A DNA stretch of 64,000 nucleotides, from NCBI RefSeq assembly GCF_001718795.1, contig NZ_CP013438.1, forward strand, positions 310,001 through 374,000, written 5' to 3'. A program made the translations under genes and the position numbers. This document shows positions 1 to 9,635 of this stretch, in pieces. The stretch's first letter is position 1. Every line of letters starts with the position of its first letter. This stretch comes from Burkholderia latens (GTDB lineage Bacteria > Pseudomonadota > Gammaproteobacteria > Burkholderiales > Burkholderiaceae). Under the pieces are notes generated by a model. That model was not told the origin of the DNA. It did not search any database and was given only the letters and a program-made list of their open reading frames with translations.

Positions 1-1
1 C

Positions 2-1681
2 GATACGATCGACGGCCCGGCGATCGTCGCGGAGCGGAACGGCACGACCGTCGTCGAACCCGGCTGGCGCGCCGACATGACCGCGCAGGGCAACCTGGTC
101 CTGACGCGCACGACGCCGTTGCCGACGCGCCGCTCGCTCGGCACCGACGCCGATCCGGTGCGGCTCGAGATCTTCAACAACCTGTTCATGTCGATCGCCG
201 AGCAAATGGGACTGCGGCTGCAGAACACCGCGTACTCGGTGAACATCAAGGAACGGCTCGACTTCTCGTGCGCGATCTTCGACGGCGACGGCAACCTGAT
301 CGCGAACGCGCCGCACATGCCCGTGCATCTCGGCTCGATGGGCGAGAGCATCCGGACGGTGATCGAGCGCAACCGCGGCCGGATGCGCGACGGCGACGTG
401 TTCATGCTGAACGATCCGTATCACGGCGGCACGCATCTGCCCGACGTCACGGTGATCACGCCGGTGTTCGCGGACGGCTCGGACGCGCCGCTGTTCTACG
501 TCGGCTCGCGCGGCCACCATGCGGACATTGGCGGCACGACGCCGGGCTCGATGCCGCCCGATTCGACGCACATCGACGAAGAGGGCGTGCTGATCGACAA
601 CTGGCAGCTCGTGTCGGCGGGCGTGCTGCGCGATGCGGACACGCGCGCGCTGCTCGCGTCGGGCCGCTACCCGGCGCGCAACGTCGAGCAGAACATGGCC
701 GACTTGCGCGCGCAGATCGCCGCGAACCAGAAGGGCGTCGACGAGTTGCGGCGGATGGTTGCACAGTTCGGCCGCGACGTCGTGCTCGCATTCATGGGGC
801 ACGTGCAGGACAACGCCGAAGAAGCAGTGCGGCGGGTGATCGGCGCGCTGCAGGACGGCGCGTATCGCTATGCGCTCGACAACGGCGCCGAGATTCGCGT
901 CGCGATCCGCGTCGACCGTGCGGCACGGCGCGCGCAGATCGACTTCACCGGCACGTCCGCGCAGCTCGACAACAACTTCAACGCGCCGAAGGCCGTTTGC
1001 ATGGCCGCGGTGCTGTATGTGTTCCGCACGCTCGTCGGCGACGACATTCCGCTCAACGCCGGCTGTCTGAAGCCGCTCGACGTGATCGTGCCCGCGCGCT
1101 CGATGCTGAATCCCGAGTATCCGGCGGCGGTCGTGTCGGGCAACGTCGAAACGTCGTCGGCGATCACCAACGCGCTGTATGGCGCACTCGGCTGCGTCGC
1201 ATCGAGCCAGGGAACGATGAATAACTTCACATTCGGTAACGATCAATACCAGTACTACGAGACGATCGCCGGCGGCAGCGGCGCGGGCAACGGCTTCGCG
1301 GGCGTGGCCGCGGTGCAGACGCACATGACCAACTCGCGGCTGACCGATCCGGAGGTGCTCGAATGGCGTTACCCGGTGCGGCTCGAGTCGCACCGGCTGC
1401 GCGACGGGTCGGGTGGCGCCGGCCGCTGGCGCGGCGGCGACGGCGCCGTGCGGCGGATTCGGTTCCTCGAGGCGATGACCGCGTCGATCCTGTCGAACAA
1501 CCGGATCCACGCGCCGTTCGGCGCGGCGGGCGGCGAGGCCGGCGCGCTTGGCCGCAACACGATCGAGCGGGCGGACGGCACGGTCGAAACCCTGCGGCAT
1601 ATCGGCCGCGCGCAGATGGCGCCGGGCGACGTATTCGTCGTCGAGACCCCGGGCGGCGGCGGTTACGGCGCGGCGGGCTGA
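2..1681 (+). CDS. 5-oxoprolinase / hydantoinase B-type protein, C-terminal part (5' end outside window)
   Basis: The frame is open from base 2 with no start in the window, so this is the 3' part of a longer gene. The first ~25 residues (GPAIVAERNGTTVVEPGW) look like the end of a hydantoinase A/oxoprolinase domain. They run without a stop into a full hydantoinase B domain (from about RLEIFNNLFMSIAEQMG) that ends in the usual glycine-rich tail (ETPGGGGYG). This suggests a single-chain ATP-dependent 5-oxoprolinase-type amidohydrolase, cytosolic, opening lactam rings such as 5-oxoproline or hydantoins. The ATG at 77 lies inside the fused chain and is probably not a start. Substrate cannot be told from sequence. 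Confidence 0.85.
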   Translation, partial: DTIDGPAIVAERNGTTVVEPGWRADMTAQGNLVLTRTTPLPTRRSLGTDADPVRLEIFNNLFMSIAEQMGLRLQNTAYSVNIKERLDFSCAIFDGDGNLIANAPHMPVHLGSMGESIRTVIERNRGRMRDGDVFMLNDPYHGGTHLPDVTVITPVFADGSDAPLFYVGSRGHHADIGGTTPGSMPPDSTHIDEEGVLIDNWQLVSAGVLRDADTRALLASGRYPARNVEQNMADLRAQIAANQKGVDELRRMVAQFGRDVVLAFMGHVQDNAEEAVRRVIGALQDGAYRYALDNGAEIRVAIRVDRAARRAQIDFTGTSAQLDNNFNAPKAVCMAAVLYVFRTLVGDDIPLNAGCLKPLDVIVPARSMLNPEYPAAVVSGNVETSSAITNALYGALGCVASSQGTMNNFTFGNDQYQYYETIAGGSGAGNGFAGVAAVQTHMTNSRLTDPEVLEWRYPVRLESHRLRDGSGGAGRWRGGDGAVRRIRFLEAMTASILSNNRIHAPFGAAGGEAGALGRNTIERADGTVETLRHIGRAQMAPGDVFVVETPGGGGYGAAG

Positions 1682-2359
1682 CCCGCCTTCGGCACGTGAT
1701 GCGCGCGCAAGCGCAGCGGCGCCGGGGCTCGCCCCGGAATGCCGGCGCGCGCGCCGGCCGCGCGGATCGCACCGGTTCCATGCGCGTTGGCGCGACGGTC
1801 GGGCGGCTGGGCGAGACCGCCCGGCCAGCGTCGTTCGCGCCGATATTGCGCCGGCGGAGAGAATAAAAAAGCATATTCCGACCTGAACGGAAACGAATGT
1901 TCACGATGTCGCAGCGTGCTGCGACACGCTTTGACCCCACATGGGAGCACGCGCCGCGGCGCGATGAAGCCCCCCCGCGGGAAAGTCGGCAAACGCCCGT
2001 CGGACAAGCGTTTCCGGCGTTTTGGGGTGCGGTGCGGCGCGCCGGCGCCCGCTGCGCAAGCGGCGCCGGTCACGAACAGATCGCTGTGCCAATTGAGCGG
2101 CGATTCCTTGACACCCCGTTCTAAATGTGAGTGCCAATCTCCATCGTCATTTGATAAGATGGGATCCATCATTCGTTTGGAAATCAGCGCGCGTCGCGCG
2201 CATACGCCGGGTCGCATTGGCTGGGAACAAGGACGGAACGAGGGCAGCTGTCAACGCCATCGCGGTTGCCGTTCCGGGTGCGCGCGTCGCACCCCCGGAG
2301 GGCGGCGGCCAGCTCGCCTCCGTCTACACTGTGCGTTTTTTCTGGATCGGGGCGAATCC
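1682..2359. other. Intergenic region upstream of rpfR
   Basis: No convincing gene. An AT-richer patch (about 1860-1900) and a 20-bp palindrome (1907-1926) lie in the middle. A TTGACA hexamer at about 2107 has no good -10 at the right distance. TACACT near 2322 could be a -10 for rpfR, leaving a short leader. Short frames here are proline/arginine-rich and look like high-GC shadows. Confidence 0.5.
1907..1926. promoter_or_regulatory. Perfect 9-bp inverted repeat, 2-bp spacer
   Basis: Arms TGTCGCAGC and GCTGCGACA separated by GT. It is about 225 bp after the oxoprolinase stop and 430 bp before rpfR. No T-run follows, so an operator is somewhat more likely than an intrinsic terminator. The bound factor is unknown. 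Confidence 0.45.
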
Positions 2360-4363
2360 ATGGACGACGAAAACGATAGCGCGGTGCTGGAGGCGCATCT
2401 CGGTACGCGCAGCCCATGCTGGCGCCTCGGCAGCGACAGCAATGCACTCGAGCTGGCCGCCGTTCGAGGCCTCACCAATATCGCGGTGGCGCTGACCGGC
2501 GAGCAGGCCGCGCGGATTCGCGCGCTCACCGGCGTCACGTCCCACCTGGTGCTCGAGCTCGCGCTGTTCGGCGATGCGGTCAGCCTCCATCTGGTCGGCA
2601 AGAAGGTCGATACCGCGAACTGGGCCGGCACGGCGTCCGCTTATTCCGATACGGCGTCCGTTGCGAGCGACCTCGCGCACGGGCTCGCGTTCGCCGAGCA
2701 GGTCGTGTCCGAGGTGAACTCGCTGGTCGTGATCCTGGACCGCAACGGGATGGTGCAGCGCTTCAACCGGCTGTGCGAGGAAGTGACCGGCAAGCGCGAG
2801 GTCGACGTGATCGGCCGCAGCGCGTTCGAGCTGTTCATGAGCCCCGAGCAGGGCGCACAGTCGCGCAGCAACATCACCGGCTTTTTCGCGAGCAACAAGT
2901 CGTTCGCGGTCGAGCGCTACATCAACACGGTCAACGGGCCGCGCCTGTTTCAGTTCCGCAACAAGTTCGTGCAGAGCGGCAGCGGCGCCGACGAGCAGTT
3001 CCTGATCTGCTCGGGCATCGACATCACGGAGGAGCGCAACGCGCAGCAGCGGCTCACCGAGCTCGCGAACACCGACGGGCTGACCGGCTTGCCGAACCGT
3101 CACGCGATCAGCGAGCGCATCCGCATCGCGCTGGGCGCGGAGCGCGCCGACATGCGCGGCCAGGTGGGGATCCTGTTCCTCGATCTCGACAACTTCAAGC
3201 GCGTCAACGATCACTACGGCCACATCACCGGCGACCGGCTGCTGCAGGACGTGTCCGCGGTCATCGGCGGCTGCCTGCCGTCCGGTGCGACGCTTGCGCG
3301 GCTCGGCGGCGACGAGTTCCTGGTGTTGTTCGAGAACGGCACGCGCGCGCTGCTCGAGGCGACCGCGCAGATCATCCTCGAGCGGATGCGCACGCCGATT
3401 CATCTCGGGCTGGTCGAGGTCTACACGAGCTGCTCGATCGGCATCGCGATGTATCCGCACCACGGCGATTCGCTCGAAACGCTGATCCGCAGCGCCGATA
3501 CCGCGATGTACGTCGCGAAGGAAGAAGGCAAGCATACGTACCGCGTGTTCTCGATGGAGATGAACCAGAAGGTCGCGAAGTACATGTGGCTCGACACGAA
3601 CCTGCGCAAGGCGCTCGAGGAAGAGCAGTTCGTGCTGCACTACCAGCCGGTCATCGACATTGCGACCGGCGACGTGCACAGCGTCGAGGCGCTGATCCGC
3701 TGGCAGTCGCCCGATCGCGGGCTGGTCGCGCCGATCGAGTTCATCCGTTTCGCCGAGGAGTCGGGGCTGATCGCGCCGCTCGGCCGCTGGGTGATGCGCA
3801 CCGCGGCCGCGCAGGCCGCCGCGTGGAAGGCGAAGGGGCTCGGCGTACGGATTGCCGTGAACGTGTCCGCACGGCAGTTGCAGGACACGAACATCGTGCT
3901 GCAGTTCGCATCGATTCTCGACGGCGCGGCGCTCAAGCCCAGCCTCGTCGATATCGAGCTTACCGAAAGCAGCTTCATCGAAGACGAAGAAGCGGCGCAC
4001 GAGCTGATGAAGCAGTTCCGCCAACTCGGCGCAGAGATCCATCTCGACGATTTCGGCACCGGCTATTCGTCGCTGTCGCAACTGTCGCGGTTGCCGCTCG
4101 ATTCGATCAAGCTCGATCGCAGCTTCATCACCGGCATCGACCGCAACCCGCGCTCGCAGGCGCTGGTACGCTCGGTCGTGTCGCTCGCGAAGGCGCTGAG
4201 TTTTTCGGTGGTCGCCGAAGGCGTCGAAACGCGCGCCGAAGCCGACTTCCTGAAGCAGATCGACGTCGACCACGCACAGGGCTTCTACTTCGCGCGGCCG
4301 ATGCCGGCCCAGGCGTTCGAAGCGTGGCTCGCGGAAACGAGAAAGCTCAGGCTGATCGCCTGA
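2360..4363 (+). CDS. rpfR: BDSF receptor, cyclic-di-GMP synthase/phosphodiesterase RpfR
   Basis: 667 aa. The N-terminal ~100 residues form the domain that binds RpfF in the known protein. A PAS domain (about 110-230) is the BDSF (cis-2-dodecenoic acid) sensor. The GGDEF domain has an intact GGDEF signature at residues 316-320, and the EAL domain an intact EAL at 443-445 (VEALIRW) plus the DDFGTGYSS loop. In B. cenocepacia, BDSF binding stimulates c-di-GMP hydrolysis and so controls motility, biofilm and virulence. The convergent neighbour is the matching synthase. I chose ATG 2360 because the start matches the compact N-terminal domain; the frame is open upstream but the extension is low-complexity. 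Both catalytic motifs are intact, so the protein may be bifunctional. Confidence 0.93.
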   Translation: MDDENDSAVLEAHLGTRSPCWRLGSDSNALELAAVRGLTNIAVALTGEQAARIRALTGVTSHLVLELALFGDAVSLHLVGKKVDTANWAGTASAYSDTASVASDLAHGLAFAEQVVSEVNSLVVILDRNGMVQRFNRLCEEVTGKREVDVIGRSAFELFMSPEQGAQSRSNITGFFASNKSFAVERYINTVNGPRLFQFRNKFVQSGSGADEQFLICSGIDITEERNAQQRLTELANTDGLTGLPNRHAISERIRIALGAERADMRGQVGILFLDLDNFKRVNDHYGHITGDRLLQDVSAVIGGCLPSGATLARLGGDEFLVLFENGTRALLEATAQIILERMRTPIHLGLVEVYTSCSIGIAMYPHHGDSLETLIRSADTAMYVAKEEGKHTYRVFSMEMNQKVAKYMWLDTNLRKALEEEQFVLHYQPVIDIATGDVHSVEALIRWQSPDRGLVAPIEFIRFAEESGLIAPLGRWVMRTAAAQAAAWKAKGLGVRIAVNVSARQLQDTNIVLQFASILDGAALKPSLVDIELTESSFIEDEEAAHELMKQFRQLGAEIHLDDFGTGYSSLSQLSRLPLDSIKLDRSFITGIDRNPRSQALVRSVVSLAKALSFSVVAEGVETRAEADFLKQIDVDHAQGFYFARPMPAQAFEAWLAETRKLRLIA

Positions 4364-4383
4364 GCGTCCTCAGATGACCGAGT

Positions 4384-4407
4384 GCGCCGCCGGCTGGACG
4401 GCGGCGC
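4384..4407. terminator. GC-rich hairpin between convergent rpfR and rpfF
   Basis: Arms GCGCCGCCG and CGGCGGCGC (9 bp, perfect) with a 6-nt loop, in the 54-bp gap between two convergent stops. There is no U-run on either strand, so it may terminate weakly in both directions or protect 3' ends. Confidence 0.55.
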
Positions 4408-4417
4408 CGTCATCACG

Positions 4418-5281
4418 TCACACCGTGCGCAGCTTCGACACGCGCCGGTTCTGCAGCATCACCAGACGTTCCATGTACGCGAGGTCCTTCGGCTCGATCG
4501 TGAACGCCGCGCGCACCCATTCCTCGGTGATGTCCATCAGCTCCGAACGCGTGAGCTGGAACACGCGCTCGCGCGCGCGCAGCATCGCGCGGATGCCGTT
4601 CAGCTTCGGGGTCATCACGTCGATGAAGGTGCGTGTGGCGAGGTAAGCATCGCCCGCGTCGAAGGTCTGGTCGATCAGCCCGCGATCCTCGTACCACTCG
4701 GCCGCATGAGCTTCGCCGCTCGAGATCAGCGATTCCGCGAGCCCGCGGTCCGCCTTGCGGGCGACCAGCGAATACCCGCCCATCCCCGGAAACAGGTTGA
4801 ACGCGATCTCGGGAAAGCCGAGCTTCACGCCTTTCTGCGCGAGTACGTAGTGGTGGGCGAGCGCGGCCTCGAAGCCGCCGCCCAGCGCGCTGCCCTCGAC
4901 CATTGCGATCGAGATCGCACCGGTGCCGAAGCCCGTGTAGATCTCGTACACGCCGTCGATGCACGAGCGCGCGTAGGCCATCAGCTGATCGCGCCGGCCG
5001 CTGCGGATCGCGTCGACGAAGAAGCTCAGGTCGCCGCCGACGTTGAACAGCTCGGGCACGAGCGAGCCCGTCACCCAGAAGTCGAAGCGTAGACCCGACT
5101 CGCGTGCGACGCGCGCGAGATGGATGATGTCCGTGACGAGCTGCTGGTTGAAGCACGGCCGCGGCTCGGATCTCAGCATCATCCACATGACATTGCGCCC
5201 TTCCTCATAGAACGCGGTCAGTTGTGAGAGTTCTCCTGCTTCATAAAACGGACGGCACGCCGGATGGGATTGGAGTTGCAT
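4418..5281 (-). CDS. rpfF: BDSF synthase RpfF (crotonase-fold thioesterase/dehydratase)
   Basis: 287 aa enoyl-CoA hydratase/isomerase fold. In Burkholderia the homologue makes the diffusible signal cis-2-dodecenoic acid from 3-hydroxydodecanoyl-ACP by dehydration and thioester cleavage. The two catalytic glutamates known in RpfF proteins correspond to E138 (GGGFEAA) and E158 (GFPEIAF), 20 residues apart as in the Xanthomonas enzyme. The start at 5281 has GAGGAC seven bases upstream; an upstream in-frame extension is open but has no ribosome site. It faces rpfR tail to tail, the usual partner. The protein is also known to bind RpfR directly. Confidence 0.93.
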   Translation of the reverse strand: MQLQSHPACRPFYEAGELSQLTAFYEEGRNVMWMMLRSEPRPCFNQQLVTDIIHLARVARESGLRFDFWVTGSLVPELFNVGGDLSFFVDAIRSGRRDQLMAYARSCIDGVYEIYTGFGTGAISIAMVEGSALGGGFEAALAHHYVLAQKGVKLGFPEIAFNLFPGMGGYSLVARKADRGLAESLISSGEAHAAEWYEDRGLIDQTFDAGDAYLATRTFIDVMTPKLNGIRAMLRARERVFQLTRSELMDITEEWVRAAFTIEPKDLAYMERLVMLQNRRVSKLRTV

Positions 5282-6269
5282 GGTATGTCCTCGTGAGATG
5301 TGGTTTTCCAGAAGCACCGCGGCCGGCGTCGTGGAAAACCAGCCCCCGCACGGCGCCGGCCGCGAGGCATCGCCATTGTTGCGCGCACACAAAGGTCGAA
5401 TTGCGGGGAAAAACGCATGTCGCGGACATCGCGCACATCGCGGGCGACGTGCGCTGCGAGATCGATGCGAATGACGCGATCGGGGTGAACGCTCGACGGA
5501 AGAAGCGCGAGTGAAATGACGGTAGCGGCGCTGCGCGGCGTGGATCGATGCGGCGCGATGACGATGCGCGCGCTTGCAGTTCGGTGTTTCGATGCGATTC
5601 CTGTGCGCGCAAACGTTGGCGAGGCGTCAGCGACGCTCGACAAGATCACGCCGGCGCGGTTGGCGGCGAACGGCGTCGTGTGGCCGTCGCCCGTTGCATC
5701 GACGACGTCGGCACGCGGGCCATGCGCGGAACCGTCGCCTGGACCTCGTGCGGCAAGCGCGCGGACCTGGCCTGGCGCATGCGTTTTTCACGCGATCATC
5801 GAATCGTGACCATCCTCATTGCCACGGGAATTGCGACTGCACGGTGCCGGTTCAAGCAGGTGAATACATGCTGGCGCGGATGCGGCGCGGCAGGCGAGTC
5901 GATTGCCGCTCACGCAACGACGCACGAGCCGGCCAACGATAGACGACGTCCGCGGCGCGCCCCGCATTCCAGCAACCCGGCCATCGCCATTCCGGGGCCG
6001 GACTACGTTGCCCGCCTGCCAGGGATTTTGTATCGCGACGTGACATAAAAATCGGTCGTTCAGCCGACAGATCGTGAATGTGCGGCAATCCGGGTGTACG
6101 GTGCGCGACGCATTCCGGTCTGCCTGCGAGCGTGGAGGCAGAAGCCCGCGCGCGACGCCTTGACGGTCGCGGGCGCGTCGCCCACACTCGACTGAACGAC
6201 GGCGCGCGGCGTCCGTAAACGCGCGCCGTCGCGTGCCGACATGAACCCGACCGCGCGGAGAATTTCGAC
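5282..6269. other. Long intergenic region between rpfF and the DUF3857 gene
   Basis: 988 bp with no frame I can support on either strand; all open frames are arginine/alanine-rich shadows. It must carry the rpfF promoter (leftward) and that of the gene at 6270 (rightward). The only clear structure is the hairpin at 6197-6231. AT content rises modestly near 6030-6060. Confidence 0.5.
6197..6231. promoter_or_regulatory. 12-bp perfect GC stem 39 bp before the gene at 6270
   Basis: Arms CGACGGCGCGCG and CGCGCGCCGTCG with an 11-nt loop. It sits upstream of the start codon at 6270, so it could be a 5'-leader structure or an operator. No T-run follows. Confidence 0.5.
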
Positions 6270-8180
6270 GTGGTGCGCTTTCCATTTCCATCGAACGGCA
6301 TCCGGCCGCGCAGCGCCTTTGCGCTCGCGCTCGCCGCCGCCTGTGCCGCGCTCGCGTGCCCGGCGTTTGCTGGTGCCGCCGCCGACGACGTGCCGCCGGT
6401 CACGATCGTCAGCGATGTGCATGTGTTCGTGCTGCAGCACGACGGCTCGCTCGACGAGCAAGACGATTCGACGCTGCGTGCGAACGATGCGAACGGGATC
6501 GACGCAATCGCGCAACGCTACGTGTGGTTCGACAAGAACCTCGAAAAGGTCGAGCTGATCGCGGCCGAGACGATCGATCGCGACGGCGTCGCGCATCCGG
6601 TCGGCCCGGACGGCATCCGCGACGTCCAAGAGCCGCGTTCGGCCGGCGCGCCGACGTTTCAGGACGGGCTGTTGCGCACCGTCGTATTTCCCGGCGTCGA
6701 AGCCGGGTCGAGCACGCGCATCGCGTTCCGCAAGTCGCGCACGAAGCCCGTCAACGCCGGTTATTTCGGCTATACGGTCGAACCGTCGCGCGAGCCGGTG
6801 GAGAGCCAGAGGCTGATCTTCGACGTGCCGGCCGACCTGCCGCTGCATGCGGATGCGCGCGGCTACGTCGCGCTGCCGCCCGTCACCGCGAACGGCCGCA
6901 CGCGCTACGAATTTGACTACCGGCATGGCCCGTACGACCGGATCGAGAGCGGCTCGGTCGGCTATCCGACCTACGGCGACCGGCTCGTCGTGTCCACGCT
7001 GCCCGACTATGCAGCGTTCGCCGCGCGCTACCGCGACGCGGCCGTGGATCCGGGTGCGAACGATCCGGCCGTGGTGCAGCTGGCGCGCGCGCTCACCGCC
7101 GGCGCCGACGATCCGCACGACAAGGCGCGCATCCTGTACGACTGGGTGCAGGCGAACGTGCGGTACGTCGCGATCTTCCTCGGCGAGACGGCCGCCGCGC
7201 CGCATCGCGTGACGGACATCCTGCGCAATCGCTACGGCGACTGCAAGGACCACGTCGCGCTGTTCGGCGCGCTGCTCGCGGCGGTCGGCATCCGGAGCGA
7301 ACCGGTGCTGATCAATCTCGGCGCGGTGTACACGCTGCCGTCGGTGCCCGGTTACGGCGGCGGCGCGATCAATCATGCGATCACGTGGCTGCCGGATCTC
7401 GGCCTCTACGCGGACACCACGACAGCCGGCATCGCATTCGGCTACCTGCCGCCGATCGTGATGGACCGGCCGGCGCTGCTGGTCGATAGCGGCGTGCTGT
7501 CGCGTACTCCGGCCACGCAGACGAAGCGCCGCACCGCCCGCGTGGACATCGATGCGTCGCAACCGGGCGCGGCGCGATTTCACGCGCTCGTCAACGACGA
7601 AGGCTGGACGGCCGAGCTCGAGCGCAACGTGTTTCGCCGGGCGCCGCCCGAGCGCCTGCGGCAGCTCGCGAACGAACGGCTGCGACAAAGCGGGTTGCGC
7701 GGCCGCACGCAGATCGCGACGAGCGACCGCCGCGCGACCGGCGGCCCGTTCGACGTGACGTTCACCGGCACGCTCGATCACTTCGTCTGGCCGGACGGCA
7801 CGACCGCGGTGCCCGCGCTGTCGAGCGTGACCGGCGGGATCGCGACGCAGGTCGAAAGCTGGCTTGCCGAACCGGTGCGCACGCAGCCCTGGACGTGTGT
7901 CGGCGGCACGTTCGACGAGACCGGGCAGATCGCGCTGCCGGCCGACGTCGCGGTGACTGACCTGCCGGCCGACACCGCCGTGCGCGACCGCTTCATCGAT
8001 TTCACGTCGCATTACGTGTTCGATCCGGCCGCGCACGTCGTGCAGGTCACGCGGCGGATGACGGCCGAATTCGGCCGGCAGGTCTGCACGGCCGACGAGT
8101 TCACCGCGCTGCGTGCGTCGCTCGAGCGCATCGAGCGCGACGCGCAGGCGCAGATCGTCGTGAGGGCGAAGCAACGTTGA
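6270..8180 (+). CDS. Exported DUF3857 / transglutaminase-like protein
   Basis: 636 aa. GTG start at 6270 with GCGGAG about 10 bases upstream. An N-terminal hydrophobic segment (about 15-35, ending in PAFAGAA) looks like a Sec signal peptide, so the protein is probably periplasmic or surface-associated. A DUF3857 region (about 60-250) precedes a transglutaminase-like core with YGDCKDHVALF (nucleophile candidate C325), then INHAITWL and YADTTT, which supply the His and Asp of the papain-like triad. The family role is not settled; a peptidase or acyltransferase function is inferred from the triad only. It stands alone between rpfF and a tiny gene. Confidence 0.8.
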   Translation: MVRFPFPSNGIRPRSAFALALAAACAALACPAFAGAAADDVPPVTIVSDVHVFVLQHDGSLDEQDDSTLRANDANGIDAIAQRYVWFDKNLEKVELIAAETIDRDGVAHPVGPDGIRDVQEPRSAGAPTFQDGLLRTVVFPGVEAGSSTRIAFRKSRTKPVNAGYFGYTVEPSREPVESQRLIFDVPADLPLHADARGYVALPPVTANGRTRYEFDYRHGPYDRIESGSVGYPTYGDRLVVSTLPDYAAFAARYRDAAVDPGANDPAVVQLARALTAGADDPHDKARILYDWVQANVRYVAIFLGETAAAPHRVTDILRNRYGDCKDHVALFGALLAAVGIRSEPVLINLGAVYTLPSVPGYGGGAINHAITWLPDLGLYADTTTAGIAFGYLPPIVMDRPALLVDSGVLSRTPATQTKRRTARVDIDASQPGAARFHALVNDEGWTAELERNVFRRAPPERLRQLANERLRQSGLRGRTQIATSDRRATGGPFDVTFTGTLDHFVWPDGTTAVPALSSVTGGIATQVESWLAEPVRTQPWTCVGGTFDETGQIALPADVAVTDLPADTAVRDRFIDFTSHYVFDPAAHVVQVTRRMTAEFGRQVCTADEFTALRASLERIERDAQAQIVVRAKQR

Positions 8181-8256
8181 AGGCGGGCGCGGCGAGCGGG
8201 CGCCGTGCACGGGCAGACGCGCCCGGCCGAAGCCGGCCGACGCTCAGGAGACGAAC

Positions 8257-8424
8257 ATGACGGAACGGGAACACGAGACCGCAGCGCTGTCGAAAGAACT
8301 GCTGGGCGCGATCGTACAGGGCACGGAAACGAGCGGCGCGCCGGTGGATGCGCAACAGTGCGCGGCGCTGGCCGTGCAGTGCGCGACGGCGCTGATCGAC
8401 CAGCTGGACGCGCGCAGCGGCTGA
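8257..8424 (+). CDS. Small conserved-looking protein, 55 aa
   Basis: Starts MTEREHETAALSKELLG, ends TALIDQLDARSG. CAGGAG sits a few bases before the ATG and composition is that of a normal soluble protein (mixed E, Q, L, A), not a high-GC shadow. It contains two cysteines (QCAALAVQC) and is probably helical. It follows the DUF3857 gene by 76 bp in the same direction. No function recognised. Confidence 0.6.
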   Translation: MTEREHETAALSKELLGAIVQGTETSGAPVDAQQCAALAVQCATALIDQLDARSG

Positions 8425-8519
8425 GTGCGATCGTTGCGCGCTTGGTGAAGTATCGCGCGAAGCCTGCGTGACGCGACGGGCATTCGCGTTGCTGCGCGTT
8501 GCGCGCGAAGCGCCGGACT

Positions 8520-9521
8520 TTATGCGTCGGCGGGGGCGTCGGCGTGCGCGTCGCCTTCCGCACGCACCGCGCCCGGCGGCCGTCCGACCACGCGCTTGAA
8601 CGCGCGGCTGAACGCGGCGAGCGACCCGTAGCCGAGCCGGTACGCGACCGCCTCGATCGTCTCGCGGTCGCGCGCGATCCACTGTGCGGCGAGGCGCATT
8701 CTCAGCTCGGTCAGGTAGCGCACCGGCGTCATCCCGGTGGCCGCGAGAAAACGCTCGGCGAACACCGAGCGCGACACGCCGGCTTCGGCGGCCAGTTCGG
8801 CGACACTCCAGTTGCGGCCCGGATCGCGATGCAGCGCGACGATCGCGCGGCCGAGCTTCGGTTCGCGCAGCGCCTGCACCCAGCCGGTCGCATCGCCGCA
8901 GCCGCACTCGACCCAGCCGCGCACGATGAACGCGGCGACCACGTCCGCGAGCCGCGCGAGGATGCCTGCGAAACCCGCGCGCTCCGAGCACGATTCGCGT
9001 TCCATCGCGTCGAGTATCGGCCGGATTTCCGGGTAGCGCGCGAGCAGCGTGCCGACGTGCATGAACGCCGGCATTGTGCCGACGAGCGGTTGCATGCCGC
9101 CGAGATCGAGCTCCATGCACGCGCTGAAGATCAGCGCATCGCCGGCGGCGGGCTCCGCTGCCGCGCACGACGCGGCGCCGACCGACGCGACCGTATCGCA
9201 GATCTTCGCAGCCTCGAACCCGCCGATCTCGCGGCACGGGGCGTCCGGATCGGACAACAGCGCATGCTTGCGGCCGTGCGGCAGCAGGATCGCATCGCCG
9301 GCCTCGAGCCGCACCGTCGTGCCGTCCGAGTCGCGCAGCAGCACGGGGCCGCGCCCGACGAAATGGAACTGCGCACGGCCCGGCGCATGACCGAAGCTCA
9401 GCCCGAACGGCCGCGGCACGTGGATCCGGCGGTATTGGACGCCGCTCAGGCGCATGCCCAGCAGTAGTTCGCTGACGAGATCGTGCACGTCGGGCGCGGG
9501 AGGAAGCAGCGGTTCGGACAT
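8520..9521 (-). CDS. AraC-family regulator with N-terminal cupin domain
   Basis: 333 aa. The N-terminal ~200 residues resemble the cupin-type ligand domain common in AraC regulators beside MFS pumps (RPFGLSFGH, VLLRDSDGTTVRLEAGDAILLPHG). Two helix-turn-helix motifs follow (about 235-320: NWSVAELAAEAGVSRSVFAERFLAATGMTPVRYL and the YRLGYGSLAAFSRAFKRVVGRPPG signature). It is divergent from the MFS gene at 9636 across 114 bp, so the likely target is that promoter and its own. Confidence 0.9.
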   Translation of the reverse strand: MSEPLLPPAPDVHDLVSELLLGMRLSGVQYRRIHVPRPFGLSFGHAPGRAQFHFVGRGPVLLRDSDGTTVRLEAGDAILLPHGRKHALLSDPDAPCREIGGFEAAKICDTVASVGAASCAAAEPAAGDALIFSACMELDLGGMQPLVGTMPAFMHVGTLLARYPEIRPILDAMERESCSERAGFAGILARLADVVAAFIVRGWVECGCGDATGWVQALREPKLGRAIVALHRDPGRNWSVAELAAEAGVSRSVFAERFLAATGMTPVRYLTELRMRLAAQWIARDRETIEAVAYRLGYGSLAAFSRAFKRVVGRPPGAVRAEGDAHADAPADA

Positions 9522-9635
9522 ATGAGATTCGGACGATCGATCAACAATAACGGATTGTATGTCATAGACCGTCCTGACGCCGCTCCTTACGATACGTCGA
9601 CATCAGTACTTTCCCTATACGACACGGAACGACGC

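Noticed and set aside
1897..2124. 75-codon rightward frame between the oxoprolinase and rpfR genes
   Set aside because: Composition is shadow-like (Arg, Ala, Pro), the start has no ribosome site, and part of it overlaps a palindrome.
2324..4273. 649-codon frame antiparallel to rpfR
   Set aside because: Mirror image of codon-biased GC-rich coding DNA; extremely rich in Arg, Asp and Glu with no motifs. Same reasoning for the long antisense frames over other genes, such as 6060-8210, 21622-24282 and 23556-26381.
5516..5809. 97-codon frame in the rpfF upstream region
   Set aside because: No ribosome site, no recognizable domain, shadow composition.
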